Shown here: positions 33,986-42,420 of the stretch, one piece after another
Numbering within the stretch: position 1 is the first letter of the stretch
How the letters are laid out: each line of letters starts with the position of its first letter
Origin: Marinobacter lipolyticus
Lineage (GTDB): Bacteria; Pseudomonadota; Gammaproteobacteria; Pseudomonadales; Oleiphilaceae
Direction: 5' to 3'
Assembly (NCBI RefSeq): GCF_018424605.1
Contig: NZ_QTKT01000006.1
Span: 1-64,000 of the forward strand
Length of the DNA: 64,000 bases
Made by a program: the position numbers and the translations under genes
The notes under the pieces: model-generated
What the model was told of the DNA's origin: nothing
The model's input: the letters and a program-made list of their open reading frames with translations, nothing else
Databases searched by the model: none

Positions 33986-35170
33986 TTAGTGTCCGTGAGC
34001 GGCGCTGCGGCCACTGGCGGTAATGGCCGACATCAGATCAAAAGCGCCTACTGAAACCACTTCCGTGTTTGCGCTAATGCCGGACTTGATCTCGATCCAG
34101 TCGTTTGCCTCCTTGCCAAGCGTGACGGGAACCGCCTTGTAAGCCCCTTTCTCATCGCCCGGAACAAACACAACGGAGTCATCGCCAATGGTTTGAACCG
34201 CATCATCCGGAACCAGCGGCAGTGAGGCCTCCGATTCCGTCATGATTCTGGCCGTGGCATAGGTATTCGGGCGAAGGTCGCCTCTGGGAGACTCCAGCAC
34301 AACGCGAACCGGGATGGTGCGGGTCTTTTCATCGAGCATGCTCGACACCCAGGATACCTGCCCACTGTGAAACCGGTCAGAACTTGAATCCCTGGAGGAA
34401 ATCTGAACCTCGTCTCCCGTTGAAATCTGGTCAATATCGGATTCGGACACCTGAAGAATGGCCCACAACACCGAGGCATCCGCCACGATGAAAGGCGTAT
34501 CCGACGGACTCAGCGTTTGCCCCAGACGAACATGCATCTGCTCGACACGCCCCTCAATGGGTGAGCGGAGCGCGTATTGCGCCAGCCCCCCACTGTCACC
34601 TGACGACTCGCTGCCGTAAACCGCCAGTTGTTCCCGCACGGAATCGTACTCCGCTTTTGTTTCAAGAAAGGCAGCCTTGGCATCCAGGAACTCTTCTTCA
34701 CTGGAAATACCCTGTCCCTGCAACTCCCTTTCACGATTGTAGTCAGACTCGGCCGCTTCTTTGCGGGCCTCCAGCGAGATTAACCGGGAGCGAATCCGGG
34801 CCAGCTCCACACTGTTCAGGGTTGCCAGTAACTGCCCCTTATTGACACGATCCCCCAGATCAACCGCCAACCCTGTCAGTTTTCCCTCCAGCAGCGGACC
34901 AACCTCGGCCACGCGGTCCGGCACATACTGAATCTCGGCAGGTGCCGTAACAATTGCGCCAGCGCGCCCCTTGGCAGCCGCCACAGTCTGAATCGACAGT
35001 AACTCTGTCTGCTCCGGCGTCAGATGGATCTGGCGGGACTGGTTTTCCTCTCCGGCATGCTCGGCTTCTTCATTTTCGTGCTGGTCACCCTCGGCTTCTC
35101 CGGCAGCGTATGCCTGCTGCAAGCTCAGAGCGCCGACAACTATTAACAGTATCTTCAGATTGCGAATCAT
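33986..35170 (-). CDS. RND periplasmic adaptor (second system)
   Basis: HlyD/CzcB-type adaptor of 394 residues. A signal peptide (1-22, LQQAYA) is followed by a short acidic His segment (EGDQHENEEAEHAGEENQ), the barrel-sandwich half GPLLEGKLTGLAVDLGDRVNKGQLL, a coiled-coil hairpin (about 125-185), and LRSPIEGRVEQMHVRLGQTL. It ends SAAHGH. It lies 14 bases from the pump gene and links the pump to the outer-membrane factor. Confidence 0.89.
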   Translation of the reverse strand: MIRNLKILLIVVGALSLQQAYAAGEAEGDQHENEEAEHAGEENQSRQIHLTPEQTELLSIQTVAAAKGRAGAIVTAPAEIQYVPDRVAEVGPLLEGKLTGLAVDLGDRVNKGQLLATLNSVELARIRSRLISLEARKEAAESDYNRERELQGQGISSEEEFLDAKAAFLETKAEYDSVREQLAVYGSESSGDSGGLAQYALRSPIEGRVEQMHVRLGQTLSPSDTPFIVADASVLWAILQVSESDIDQISTGDEVQISSRDSSSDRFHSGQVSWVSSMLDEKTRTIPVRVVLESPRGDLRPNTYATARIMTESEASLPLVPDDAVQTIGDDSVVFVPGDEKGAYKAVPVTLGKEANDWIEIKSGISANTEVVSVGAFDLMSAITASGRSAAHGH

Positions 35171-35233
35171 TCATTCACCCTCAATATTTAGAGAACGGTA
35201 CTAAGAGAACGGTCAATTTTGAGTTTCATACCC

Positions 35234-36535
35234 TCAGGAACCGGCTGACATCGACAGAGCACCTCCTGTGCTTATCTCCAGCGCCCGGACGGCATCGATA
35301 TAATCATTCTGCGCCTGAACGTATTCCTGCCTTACCGACAGGAGATTGTCCTGTGCCGCCAGAACATCCGAGGCACCGACCTTGCCCGCCCGAAGTGCTT
35401 TCTGCATCAACTGTAATGTTTCCTCTGAACGCTCCAGGATCGACTCGTTCATCTGGCGCAGCCGAACGGCGGTGGATTCGTACCGGGCCACAGCCGACAC
35501 AACCTGACGCTCTGTAGCCAGGCGCAAAGCCTCTGCCTCAAGCTCGGAGGTTTTCAGCCGCGCAGCAGCTTGTCTCTGCTCACCGGAATAATCATGAAAA
35601 ACGGTCAAAGGCATCGACACCCCTGCACCGAAAAGGTTGGAGCCTTCCTCACGATCATAAAATCCGAAGACTTTCAGATTTGGAATCGTCAGGCTTTTCG
35701 CAACTTCAAGGCCAGATTCATCCGCTGCAATTCTGGCGGCCGCCGCTTTCAGGTCCGCTCTCTGACTCTGTGCCATCTCGACAAGCTGGCTGGTCGGAGG
35801 CAGGTCTTCGAGCGTCACATCAAGCTCGCCGGTCACCCCAACGGCATCGGAGGGGGACACCCCGAGCACTTCGGTAAGGTCAATTTTTGATTGCTCGAGC
35901 TTTTGTTCCGCCGAGGCTTTTTGATTCCGGGCCCTGGCAAGCCCAATGACTGCGGTATTGAGATCAATCCGGGTTTGTTTACCCTGTTTTACGGACATTT
36001 CAACCAGGTCTTTGGTGCGTTGCATAAGTTCAACGGCACGGGTTGCGGTTTCCAACTCTTTCTGAGCCAGCAGTATCCGGAAATAGGCGGCCCGCACCCG
36101 CGCCTTGGTGGCTACCTTCAGGTATTCAAGCTCCTGTTGCCGGGACGTGAGATTACTCCGGGCACGCGACTGCCCAAGGTCGCCGCGATTACCCATCCAG
36201 ATCTCCTGAGTAACCCTCACCCCATATTCCAGGGACTCGTCGGCCTGATCCGGGGCCTGACGGGCCCCCAACTCAAACTCTGGATTGCTCGGCGCCCAGC
36301 GGCTGGCATGATCAAGCTGTCCCTGCTGTATCGAGACCGCGGCCCGCCTCAAAGCCAATACCGGGCTATTCTCGAAAGCCATCACCATGGCCTGGTTCAG
36401 GGAAACAGCCTGGCTGGATTTGGCCTGCTGATATTCTTTCAGCGACACACTCTCTTTTGCCTGGGCCGACACCATAGGAGAGACGGCCAAGGCTCCCGGA
36501 ACTATCATCGCGCACAACAACAATCGTTTGTTCAT
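35234..36535 (-). CDS. TolC-type outer-membrane factor (second RND system)
   Basis: Outer-membrane efflux protein of 433 residues. A signal peptide (MNKRLLLCAMIVPGALAVSP...SAQA) is followed by helical OEP repeats such as SLNQAMVMAFENSPVLALRRAAV, LEYLKVATKARVRAAYFRIL and RAGKVGASDVLAAQDNLLSVRQEY. It starts an operon with adaptor, pump and PII-like gene. The DNA before it contains only an imperfect copy of the TTCAG repeat (spacing 12 and wrong strand), so I do not call a box here. Confidence 0.89.
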   Translation of the reverse strand: MNKRLLLCAMIVPGALAVSPMVSAQAKESVSLKEYQQAKSSQAVSLNQAMVMAFENSPVLALRRAAVSIQQGQLDHASRWAPSNPEFELGARQAPDQADESLEYGVRVTQEIWMGNRGDLGQSRARSNLTSRQQELEYLKVATKARVRAAYFRILLAQKELETATRAVELMQRTKDLVEMSVKQGKQTRIDLNTAVIGLARARNQKASAEQKLEQSKIDLTEVLGVSPSDAVGVTGELDVTLEDLPPTSQLVEMAQSQRADLKAAAARIAADESGLEVAKSLTIPNLKVFGFYDREEGSNLFGAGVSMPLTVFHDYSGEQRQAAARLKTSELEAEALRLATERQVVSAVARYESTAVRLRQMNESILERSEETLQLMQKALRAGKVGASDVLAAQDNLLSVRQEYVQAQNDYIDAVRALEISTGGALSMSAGS

Positions 36536-36751
36536 TCAGTATCATCCTGGCTGTTTGACTGAGGTCAGTGAGTCAGCATTTTTGCGTGGGAATCTGGAAC
36601 GACCTTACAGACAAACCTTTAATACAGTTTGAAATTCAGGCACCGGATAAGAAATGAGCTTTGGCGGCAGGGGGGGGCAGAGGTAAGGGCGAGGATGTCG
36701 AGTCACCGGGCGTCAAGGCAGGCGCACGATGGTGGGTTCTTGCATGATAAA

Positions 36752-36785
36752 TAAAAACCGGCCCGTCATTTGGGCCGGCTTTTTA
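36752..36785 (-). terminator. terminator after the TorF-like gene
   Basis: The perfect 7-bp stem CCGGCCC / GGGCCGG with a 7-base loop is flanked by A5 on one side and T5 on the other, so it can work in both directions. On the minus strand it lies about 40 bases after the TorF-like gene stop. Confidence 0.8.
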
Positions 36786-36820
36786 TTCTGGATCTGAATT
36801 GCTTGTGATCACTTGGCCGA

Positions 36821-37549
36821 TCAGAAACTCCTGCTCCAACCCAGCCAGAACTTCGGATCATCCGAGTTGACAGAGCCAAGCGCGTCGGTTGACTCAATGT
36901 CCGCGTACTCCACGTTAACACTGAAAGAACCGAAGTTTCCCGCATCCTTTGTAACGTTGGCGGCGACGTGTGAATAACTTGCCTCGCCGACAGAAGCCTT
37001 GCCGTCATCAGCGAAGTCGTAATAGCCAAGCGTCACACCGGCACTGTAGCTGTCCTCCAGAGGCACCTCAACAGAGGCGTAGTAATAGGCATCCCCCTGC
37101 ACGAACACCCCATCACCACTGGTGTCGCTGTTGATCGTGTAGGCCAGGCCGATGGCCGCAATGCCATAACTGATCTCGCCGTACAGTTCGCCGAAGTCGA
37201 TGGAGTCCGGCGCGTCAGGATACGCATAATAAATGTACCCAACGTCATAACCCAGTTCTTCCACAGAGCCGGAGAATCCGGCATAAAGATCAAGCTCATA
37301 GCTGGTGCCGTCACCAAAATCGACATTGGAACCCCAACCACCGGCGTAGAAGCCCGACGCATGCTCATAATCCAACCCTCCCTGGACAGCCGCAGCCCCG
37401 TCTGTCTGGGTGACGCCCCGGAACAGATAGTTGCTGCTGGCGCTCACATTTGAGCTGACGTCAGCGCTAACAATGGCGGGCGCAGCCTGAAGTGCTGCAA
37501 GCAAAGTGATACTGATAAATCCGGATTTGGTGAAAAACTGCTTCTTCAT
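36821..37549 (-). CDS. TorF-family putative porin
   Basis: Outer-membrane protein of 242 residues matching the TorF putative porin family: after the signal peptide (ending PAIVSAD) comes VSSNVSASSNYLFRGVTQTDGAAAVQGGLDYEH, then GFYAGGWGSNVDFGDG and a terminal KFWLGWSRSF strand. The start at 37549 is set by the signal peptide and GAAGG upstream. The role of the family is unknown; such proteins often occur near metal or anion transport genes. It is followed by a strong terminator and is probably monocistronic. Confidence 0.85.
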   Translation of the reverse strand: MKKQFFTKSGFISITLLAALQAAPAIVSADVSSNVSASSNYLFRGVTQTDGAAAVQGGLDYEHASGFYAGGWGSNVDFGDGTSYELDLYAGFSGSVEELGYDVGYIYYAYPDAPDSIDFGELYGEISYGIAAIGLAYTINSDTSGDGVFVQGDAYYYASVEVPLEDSYSAGVTLGYYDFADDGKASVGEASYSHVAANVTKDAGNFGSFSVNVEYADIESTDALGSVNSDDPKFWLGWSRSF

Positions 37550-37745
37550 AATGGATACCTTCGGTTGGGTTTCATTGCTCCAAATATGATTTAGCAAAAG
37601 TCTTGCCACATCTTATTTATTCTTGTTTATCATTATTATAGAGACAAATCGGCACATTCTGAGCTTGCCCCCGAAAAACGACCCAACACCTAGCGCCCCA
37701 GAACCTGTCACCGGCCCGGACCAGTGCCCTGTTTTGATGCATTCT

Positions 37746-37763
37746 CTGTAACCATTCTGTAAT
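37746..37763 (+). promoter_or_regulatory. Pho-box-like direct repeat upstream of the OprP-like porin
   Basis: CTGTAACCATTCTGTAAT holds two CTGTAA(C/T) heptamers 11 bp apart, close to the PhoB consensus CTGTCAT-N4-CTGTCAT. A TTTAATAGC that could be a -10 follows at about 37779. It lies 67 bases before the porin, which belongs to a phosphate-regulated family. Confidence 0.6.
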
Positions 37764-37829
37764 CTTTGCCAAATAGACTTTAATAGCGCTTCAACACACA
37801 CAAGCAAACCGAAAAAGGTGAGACAGATC

Positions 37830-38915
37830 ATGAGCAAGAAATATTTGGGCTTGGCTTTGGCGATTTCTGCCGCTTCTGCTGCACAGGCCGGAAACGTTAC
37901 GACCAGCGGCGAAGACCTTGTGATCGATACCGACAGCGGTATCAAAGTGAAAGTGTCGGATAACTCTGCGTCTTTTCAGCTCGGCGGGCGCATTCAGTGG
38001 GATTACGACGCCACGCAGTCTGACGACAACGGTGTTGACACTACCGATTTCGATGTGCGCCGGGCACGCCTCTACGCCAAGGGCCACTTTGGCGACTGGG
38101 CGTACAAGACCCAGTTCAACGTCGCTGAAAGTGATGGCGCCGACGGCGGTACTGCTGAAGACCTGTACATTCGTTACATGGGATTTGGCTCAGCTGCAAC
38201 CGTGACTATCGGTAAACAGAAAGAGCCATTCGGCCTGGAAGAATTAACGAGTTCGAAAGACATCTCAGCGCTTGAGCGATCTGCCATGACCGAGCGTTAT
38301 GCCCCCGGTCGCAGCGGTGGCATCCAGCTCAGCGGCAAGGGCAGCAACTGGACCTACGGTATCGGCTATTTCGAGGCAGACGGCGATGGCAGCGACGACT
38401 TCAATAACACGGCAGTAACCGCGCGGGGCACATTTGCACCCGTTCAAACGAATAATGCTGTTGTTCATCTTGGCGCGGGCTATACCACGCGTGACGCCGA
38501 CGTTCAGGCCGATGAGGTCGATACGTTTAATCTGGAATTGGCCGGCGCTTCCGGGCCCTTCCATGCCCAGGCCGAATACTTCGATTCCGAAGAAGGTCAG
38601 GTGGATGTTGATGGTTATTACGTACAGCTTGGTTGGGTTGTCACCGGCGAAAGCCGTCCTTACAAGGCTGGGGCGTTCAAGCGAGTGAAACCGTCATCGC
38701 CCAAAGGAGCCTGGGAAGTTGTTGCCCGCTTTGAGGATGGTGACGGAAAATACAGTGATGTGGGGCTGGCCACGACCGACGGTGAGCAAACAACACTGGG
38801 CGTTAACTATTACGCCAACAAGAATGTTCGACTTGGAATGAGCTACATGGATGGCGAAGAAGCCAATGGCGCTAGCGGAGATGAAGTGCGTGCGAGGTTA
38901 CAATATGCATTTTGA
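37830..38915 (+). CDS. OprP/OprO-type phosphate-selective porin
   Basis: Outer-membrane porin of 361 residues. A signal peptide (1-20, ending AAQAGN) is followed by the OprP/OprO pattern: FQLGGRIQWDYDAT, DFDVRRARLYAKGHFGDWAYKTQFNVAES, TIGKQKEPFGLEELTSSKDISALERS and the terminal VRARLQYAF. The RRAR/LYAKG and EELTSSK motifs are diagnostic of the family. The ATG at 37830 follows AAGGTGAG. It probably takes up phosphate or polyphosphate. A Pho-box-like repeat upstream supports PhoB control. Confidence 0.88.
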   Translation: MSKKYLGLALAISAASAAQAGNVTTSGEDLVIDTDSGIKVKVSDNSASFQLGGRIQWDYDATQSDDNGVDTTDFDVRRARLYAKGHFGDWAYKTQFNVAESDGADGGTAEDLYIRYMGFGSAATVTIGKQKEPFGLEELTSSKDISALERSAMTERYAPGRSGGIQLSGKGSNWTYGIGYFEADGDGSDDFNNTAVTARGTFAPVQTNNAVVHLGAGYTTRDADVQADEVDTFNLELAGASGPFHAQAEYFDSEEGQVDVDGYYVQLGWVVTGESRPYKAGAFKRVKPSSPKGAWEVVARFEDGDGKYSDVGLATTDGEQTTLGVNYYANKNVRLGMSYMDGEEANGASGDEVRARLQYAF

Positions 38916-38999
38916 CCGCATGGCGGGTTCTTGAATAAGCTTACCACTTGATTAGGGCACTGGTACGGGAAACATTGCGATCAAAAAACAATCGGAAAA

Positions 39000-39031
39000 T
39001 TCAGTTAGAGTTCAGTTTAGCTTGATATAGT
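39000..39031 (+). promoter_or_regulatory. TTCAG-N6-TTCAG box plus -10 with no gene downstream
   Basis: TTCAGTTAGAGTTCAG (39000-39015) has two perfect pentamers 11 bp apart. Exactly ten bases after it lies TATAGT (39026-39031), the best -10 of all copies. No coding frame follows; 33 bases further on a strong terminator begins. It therefore looks like the promoter of a small RNA. Confidence 0.6.
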
Positions 39032-39037
39032 TCTTGC

Positions 39038-39091
39038 GAGTTAACGAAGTACTCAGGTTTTTAGGGCAGATATTCATCTGCCCATTTTTTT
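39038..39091 (+). ncRNA. candidate small RNA of about 54 nt
   Basis: If transcription starts 6-7 bases after TATAGT, the product runs from about 39038 to the T-run at 39085-39091. It would have a 26-base single-stranded 5' part (GAGTTAACGAAGTACTCAGG region) and a perfect 8-bp terminator hairpin. It contains no ATG. Prediction only: the terminator could instead serve the porin ending at 38915. Confidence 0.4.
39064..39091 (+). terminator. rho-independent terminator
   Basis: The perfect 8-bp stem GGGCAGAT-ATTC-ATCTGCCC is followed by A and seven T. This is a textbook intrinsic terminator on the plus strand, either for the candidate small RNA or for the OprP-like gene 150 bases upstream. Confidence 0.88.
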
Positions 39092-39326
39092 GTCTGCCCC
39101 GCTCTGAATAGAGCTCATCTGAAGTTTCTGGGTACATAGCTATCTGGCAATAATCAATTCCTGAAAAAGGGGCGCACCGACGCGCACGTGGAGTCGTCTG
39201 GCAGTCTGTCGGGATTAGGTTGTTAGGTCTCTCATAGCCAGAAAACCCCGGCTGGAAACCAGGGCTATGACAGAGAGGGAATGCAAAGGCGAACTCGCCG
39301 CCGATCAGTTGGCCTTGGGTTGTTGA

Positions 39327-41468
39327 TCAGAAATTAACGCTGATCCCCAGCGAAGCGGTACGTGGCATGTTTGGCCTGGCGCCATCGGGCAAACGTGAAA
39401 CAATTTGCTGTTCATCGAACAGGTTGTCCACTTTCAGGAAGACATCGGCACTGGCGGTCAGCGCGTAACGGCTGATGAAGTCGACCAGGAACAGGGATTC
39501 GGTCTCGTCCAGTTCGGTGGCCGTGTTGTTGCATCCCGCGCTCACACACATCTCATCGACGTAGGTAGTCACCAGATAGTTGTCCCAGCCGCTCTGGTGC
39601 TCCATGCCGACCCGCAGGCTCATCTGGTTTTCCGGAACGTCTTTGAGCTGCTCGCCTTTTTTCAGGCCAGAGGCAGCATTGTCCTTGCTGATTTCCGCCT
39701 GGGTAAAGGTGTAGGTAAGGCTGACCGGAAGGTAGAAGTCGCCCGCCTCGGTGCCGGTCTGGAGCTGGAATTCCGCACCGGCAATTTCAGCCTCGCCGGT
39801 TATAAAGCTGCCAGAGGTGGCGCCATTGCTGCACGGCGAGCCCACGGAGCAGTTTTCGGCCTTGTTGGAAAAGTCGCTGTAGAAGCCGATCACTTCCGCG
39901 AAGAACGCATTGCCAAAGTAGCGGACGCCAGCCTCCCAGTTCTTGCTGGTTTCCGGTTCTTCGTTTGCCCTGGCACCACCCCCGAGAGGGGAGAAACCTC
40001 GGTGCACGCCGCCCAGAACCTGCCAGCTTTGGGTCAGGTCGTAGGTAAAGGAAGCGCCGGGCAGGAGTTCAGCGCTGTCATTGGCGCGGGTGCTGTCGAT
40101 GGTTGTGCGGCCGGGATCCGCGTATTGGGTGCGACTGGTCTGCACATCTTCGTAGCGCAGGGCCAGATTAATGCTGAGCTTGTCCGTCGCCTGCCATTTG
40201 TCGAGTGCCCAGAAGCTCAGGGCTTCGCCGGTCTCGAAGCGGTTGTTGCTGCCCGTTGGGGCCACGCTGTTCTGGAACACCAGGGAGCCATTGACCTGGT
40301 CGTACACATCCACCGGCTGGAAGCGATCCATTTCATCTTCGTGGGCGCGGGCGCCGAAGTCGAATTCGTGGTTGCCAATGTTTACATCGAAGTTTGTCTG
40401 CACGCCCTGGGAGACGTACTCTCTGGCGTTGTTCTTGTAATTCAGGCCGCTGGTGTCAACGGTACCGTCGAGAATACCCTGGGCATTGGCGTCACCGGCG
40501 TTTGCCTGGTCGATGATGTTTCCGGCGCCACTGAGCTTGTACCAATTGCGTTTGAAGTCGTTGCGATAGAGGGTTGTGGTGCTGCTTACATTGTCGCTCC
40601 ACTCGAACTGATGAGTCAGGCTGACACCGGAGTGAGTATTATCCATCTGGTCGGGACTGGAAAGCCCGTAGCGCCGGTTGGGGTCCTGGTTGAAGTCCGC
40701 ATCCGTCAGTCCGACATAGGTCGAGTTGGAGGTTTCCTCGGAATACTGCAGCTTGGCGGTTACGCTCTGGCGCTCTCCCTGCCAGCGCAGTTTGCCGACA
40801 TAGTCTTCGATATCAAAGCCGGTATCGCGGTTACTGCGGTCAATCTCCTTGAAGCCTTTCGCGGAGCGCTGGATGGTCTCAAGCAGGTAGCCCCAGTCGC
40901 CGGCCGTGTCACCGTAGGTTACATGAACGTCGGTGGAGCCGCGGTCGTTGGTGACGGTCTCAATATACCCCTGCCGCTGATCGGGAATGGGTGTGGAAAT
41001 CAGGTTGACGACACCACCGGTGGTTTGCGGGCCATAGCGCAGCAGCGGGGCACCCTTGAGCACTTCCAGCGAGGACATGCGCTTCAGCGTCGGGAAATAA
41101 TAGGCGGCCGGGTTAGAATAGGGGGCCGGCGCGATCAGAATGCCATCTTCCATCAGGGTAACATTGCTGCTTCGCTCGGCCGTGGCACCGCGAATGCCAA
41201 TGTTAGGGCGCAGGCCCTGACCTTCCTCTTCCCGTACATACACGCCCGGGACGGTTTTCAATACCTGGTTGATGTCGGCCTCAACCTCGGTTTTCAACTG
41301 CTGATCGCCAACTACATAGCCTGACCCCGGCAGAGTTTGGGCTGCAGACGCATCGCCAATGATTTCCAGGGCTTCAAGGGTCTGGGGCTGGTCATCGCCA
41401 GCGGCAGAGCCCATGGCTGGGGCCAGGCTGATCGCCACAGCCAGTGATAGTTGGGAAGGTCTAAACAT
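39327..41468 (-). CDS. TonB-dependent outer-membrane receptor, FecA-like
   Basis: Outer-membrane receptor of 713 residues. A signal peptide (MFRPSQLSLAVAISLAPAMG) is followed by a TonB-box region, plug domain (VLKTVPGVYVREEEGQGLRPNIGIRGATAERS and LRYGPQTTGGVVNLIS) and a 22-strand barrel ending ASLGISVNF. There is no N-terminal signalling domain, so it does not control its own sigma factor. An extracellular loop has two Cys pairs (ENCSVGSPCSNG and EMCVSAGCNN). The ATG at 41468 has GGAG upstream. A Fur box precedes it, so the cargo is most likely a ferric siderophore or ferric citrate. Confidence 0.92.
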   Translation of the reverse strand: MFRPSQLSLAVAISLAPAMGSAAGDDQPQTLEALEIIGDASAAQTLPGSGYVVGDQQLKTEVEADINQVLKTVPGVYVREEEGQGLRPNIGIRGATAERSSNVTLMEDGILIAPAPYSNPAAYYFPTLKRMSSLEVLKGAPLLRYGPQTTGGVVNLISTPIPDQRQGYIETVTNDRGSTDVHVTYGDTAGDWGYLLETIQRSAKGFKEIDRSNRDTGFDIEDYVGKLRWQGERQSVTAKLQYSEETSNSTYVGLTDADFNQDPNRRYGLSSPDQMDNTHSGVSLTHQFEWSDNVSSTTTLYRNDFKRNWYKLSGAGNIIDQANAGDANAQGILDGTVDTSGLNYKNNAREYVSQGVQTNFDVNIGNHEFDFGARAHEDEMDRFQPVDVYDQVNGSLVFQNSVAPTGSNNRFETGEALSFWALDKWQATDKLSINLALRYEDVQTSRTQYADPGRTTIDSTRANDSAELLPGASFTYDLTQSWQVLGGVHRGFSPLGGGARANEEPETSKNWEAGVRYFGNAFFAEVIGFYSDFSNKAENCSVGSPCSNGATSGSFITGEAEIAGAEFQLQTGTEAGDFYLPVSLTYTFTQAEISKDNAASGLKKGEQLKDVPENQMSLRVGMEHQSGWDNYLVTTYVDEMCVSAGCNNTATELDETESLFLVDFISRYALTASADVFLKVDNLFDEQQIVSRLPDGARPNMPRTASLGISVNF

Positions 41469-41509
41469 ACGGTTGTTCTCCGTTATCATTGAATTTGCCG
41501 GATGCAAGT

Positions 41510-41528
41510 GATAATGATTAGCATTGCA
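41510..41528 (-). promoter_or_regulatory. Fur box upstream of the TonB receptor
   Basis: GATAATGATTAGCATTGCA matches the 19-bp Fur consensus GATAATGATAATCATTATC at most positions of the left half and CATT of the right half. It lies 42 bases before the receptor start. Confidence 0.7.
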
Positions 41529-41630
41529 TTTCGAAACTTTATGGTTTTGTAACTATTAAGTCAATAGCCAATTCTTATGGGTCGAAACGTGTCAACAGGC
41601 TGAAAACCGTCAACTCCCGCTTTTCCTTTA

Positions 41631-41802
41631 TCGACCGAGAGGATTGTTCAGATAGCTTGCGGGTATGCCGATGCTAATGACGTCAACACCCTGCGCCATG
41701 GCCCGGTGTTCAAGCCGGACGCCGAGTGAAACCGCTTGAGGCAGAGTAGGGTCTGGCCAGCGCGCCGGCCTTCTCAGCCCTGGAGAATGCTGTGAGTGCC
41801 TA
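41631..41802 (+). pseudogene. relic of an IS1380-family transposase
   Basis: One frame reads TERIVQIACGYADANDVNT then LRHGPVFKPDAE-stop, and a second frame after it reads LASAPAFSALENAVS. Both match the middle of IS1380 transposases (GYEDANDxDxLRHDPxFK and LASQPTxSRLEN). The stop and the shift of frame show it is dead, and both ends are missing. Confidence 0.7.
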
Positions 41803-42420
41803 GGGTGTGCGGGTAATTCTATAAACTAGAGGCTGCCGGGGAGGGTCACGAGATTTACTCTAGGCTGTGTATAGGGTCAGAGCTACGGCATCCTTCAGCG
41901 TCAAATCAAGTTGATTCTGAGAGGCGTCAAATTGTTTGTCGCATTATGCTGGTTTACTAAGCAGCCTCGCCGAACTGGAGCCGAGTCTGGGTTGTTCCTG
42001 CTGGTCTACTGGAGTTCTCGTTTTTCTGTCGAGTTTTCCGCCTCTCCGATCCGCATTTGGGGTTCATTGCCTTTGGCAGGCTGACTATGGGGCAGCTGTT
42101 AAATCTGCAAATGATCATTGGTGGCTTTTTCTAGGATTTGAGGAAATAAGCGCCGCACAGTCCTTCAAGCCCAGAGGTATCTCAATGGAATGAGCCGCAA
42201 ACGAGGCCCGTAGGGACGGCTCTGTGAGACGGATGAGGTGATGGCACCTTGTCCTGCTCGTTTTGTCTGTGAGCTTTTGGAGGTACCCCTTGCGAGTCAG
42301 GCTCAATCTGACCGATATCAAGGTTGCCGCGGACATAGGCGCCCTAAACTGAATTATCGACTCATGAATGAAACATTGACTCCACTCACCCCTTATACGG
42401 CCACAGAAGGTACCACTAGG
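41803..42420. other. non-coding or degenerate stretch before the AlgE-like gene
   Basis: I see no gene here. A plus-strand frame at 41936-42193 is open but has no ribosome binding site and no protein-like pattern. A hairpin GAGCCG...CGGCTC occurs at about 42192-42222. The sequence may be further debris of the insertion events seen at 41.7 kb. Confidence 0.4.

Noticed and set aside
36536..36660. TTCAG-type box before the second RND operon
   Set aside because: The half sites are 12 bp apart, one has a mismatch and they face away from the gene.
39405..41324. Long open frame on the plus strand (639 codons)
   Set aside because: It is antisense to the TonB receptor, whose plug and barrel motifs are unmistakable; the frame is open through codon bias.
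41936..42193. Possible 85-residue gene
   Set aside because: No ribosome binding site, no recognisable motif, and it lies in sequence with insertion debris.
42192..42222. Hairpin resembling domain V of a group II intron
   Set aside because: Only the outer GAGCCG/CGGCTC pairs fit; the inner stem, bulge and AGC triad do not, and no intron protein is near.
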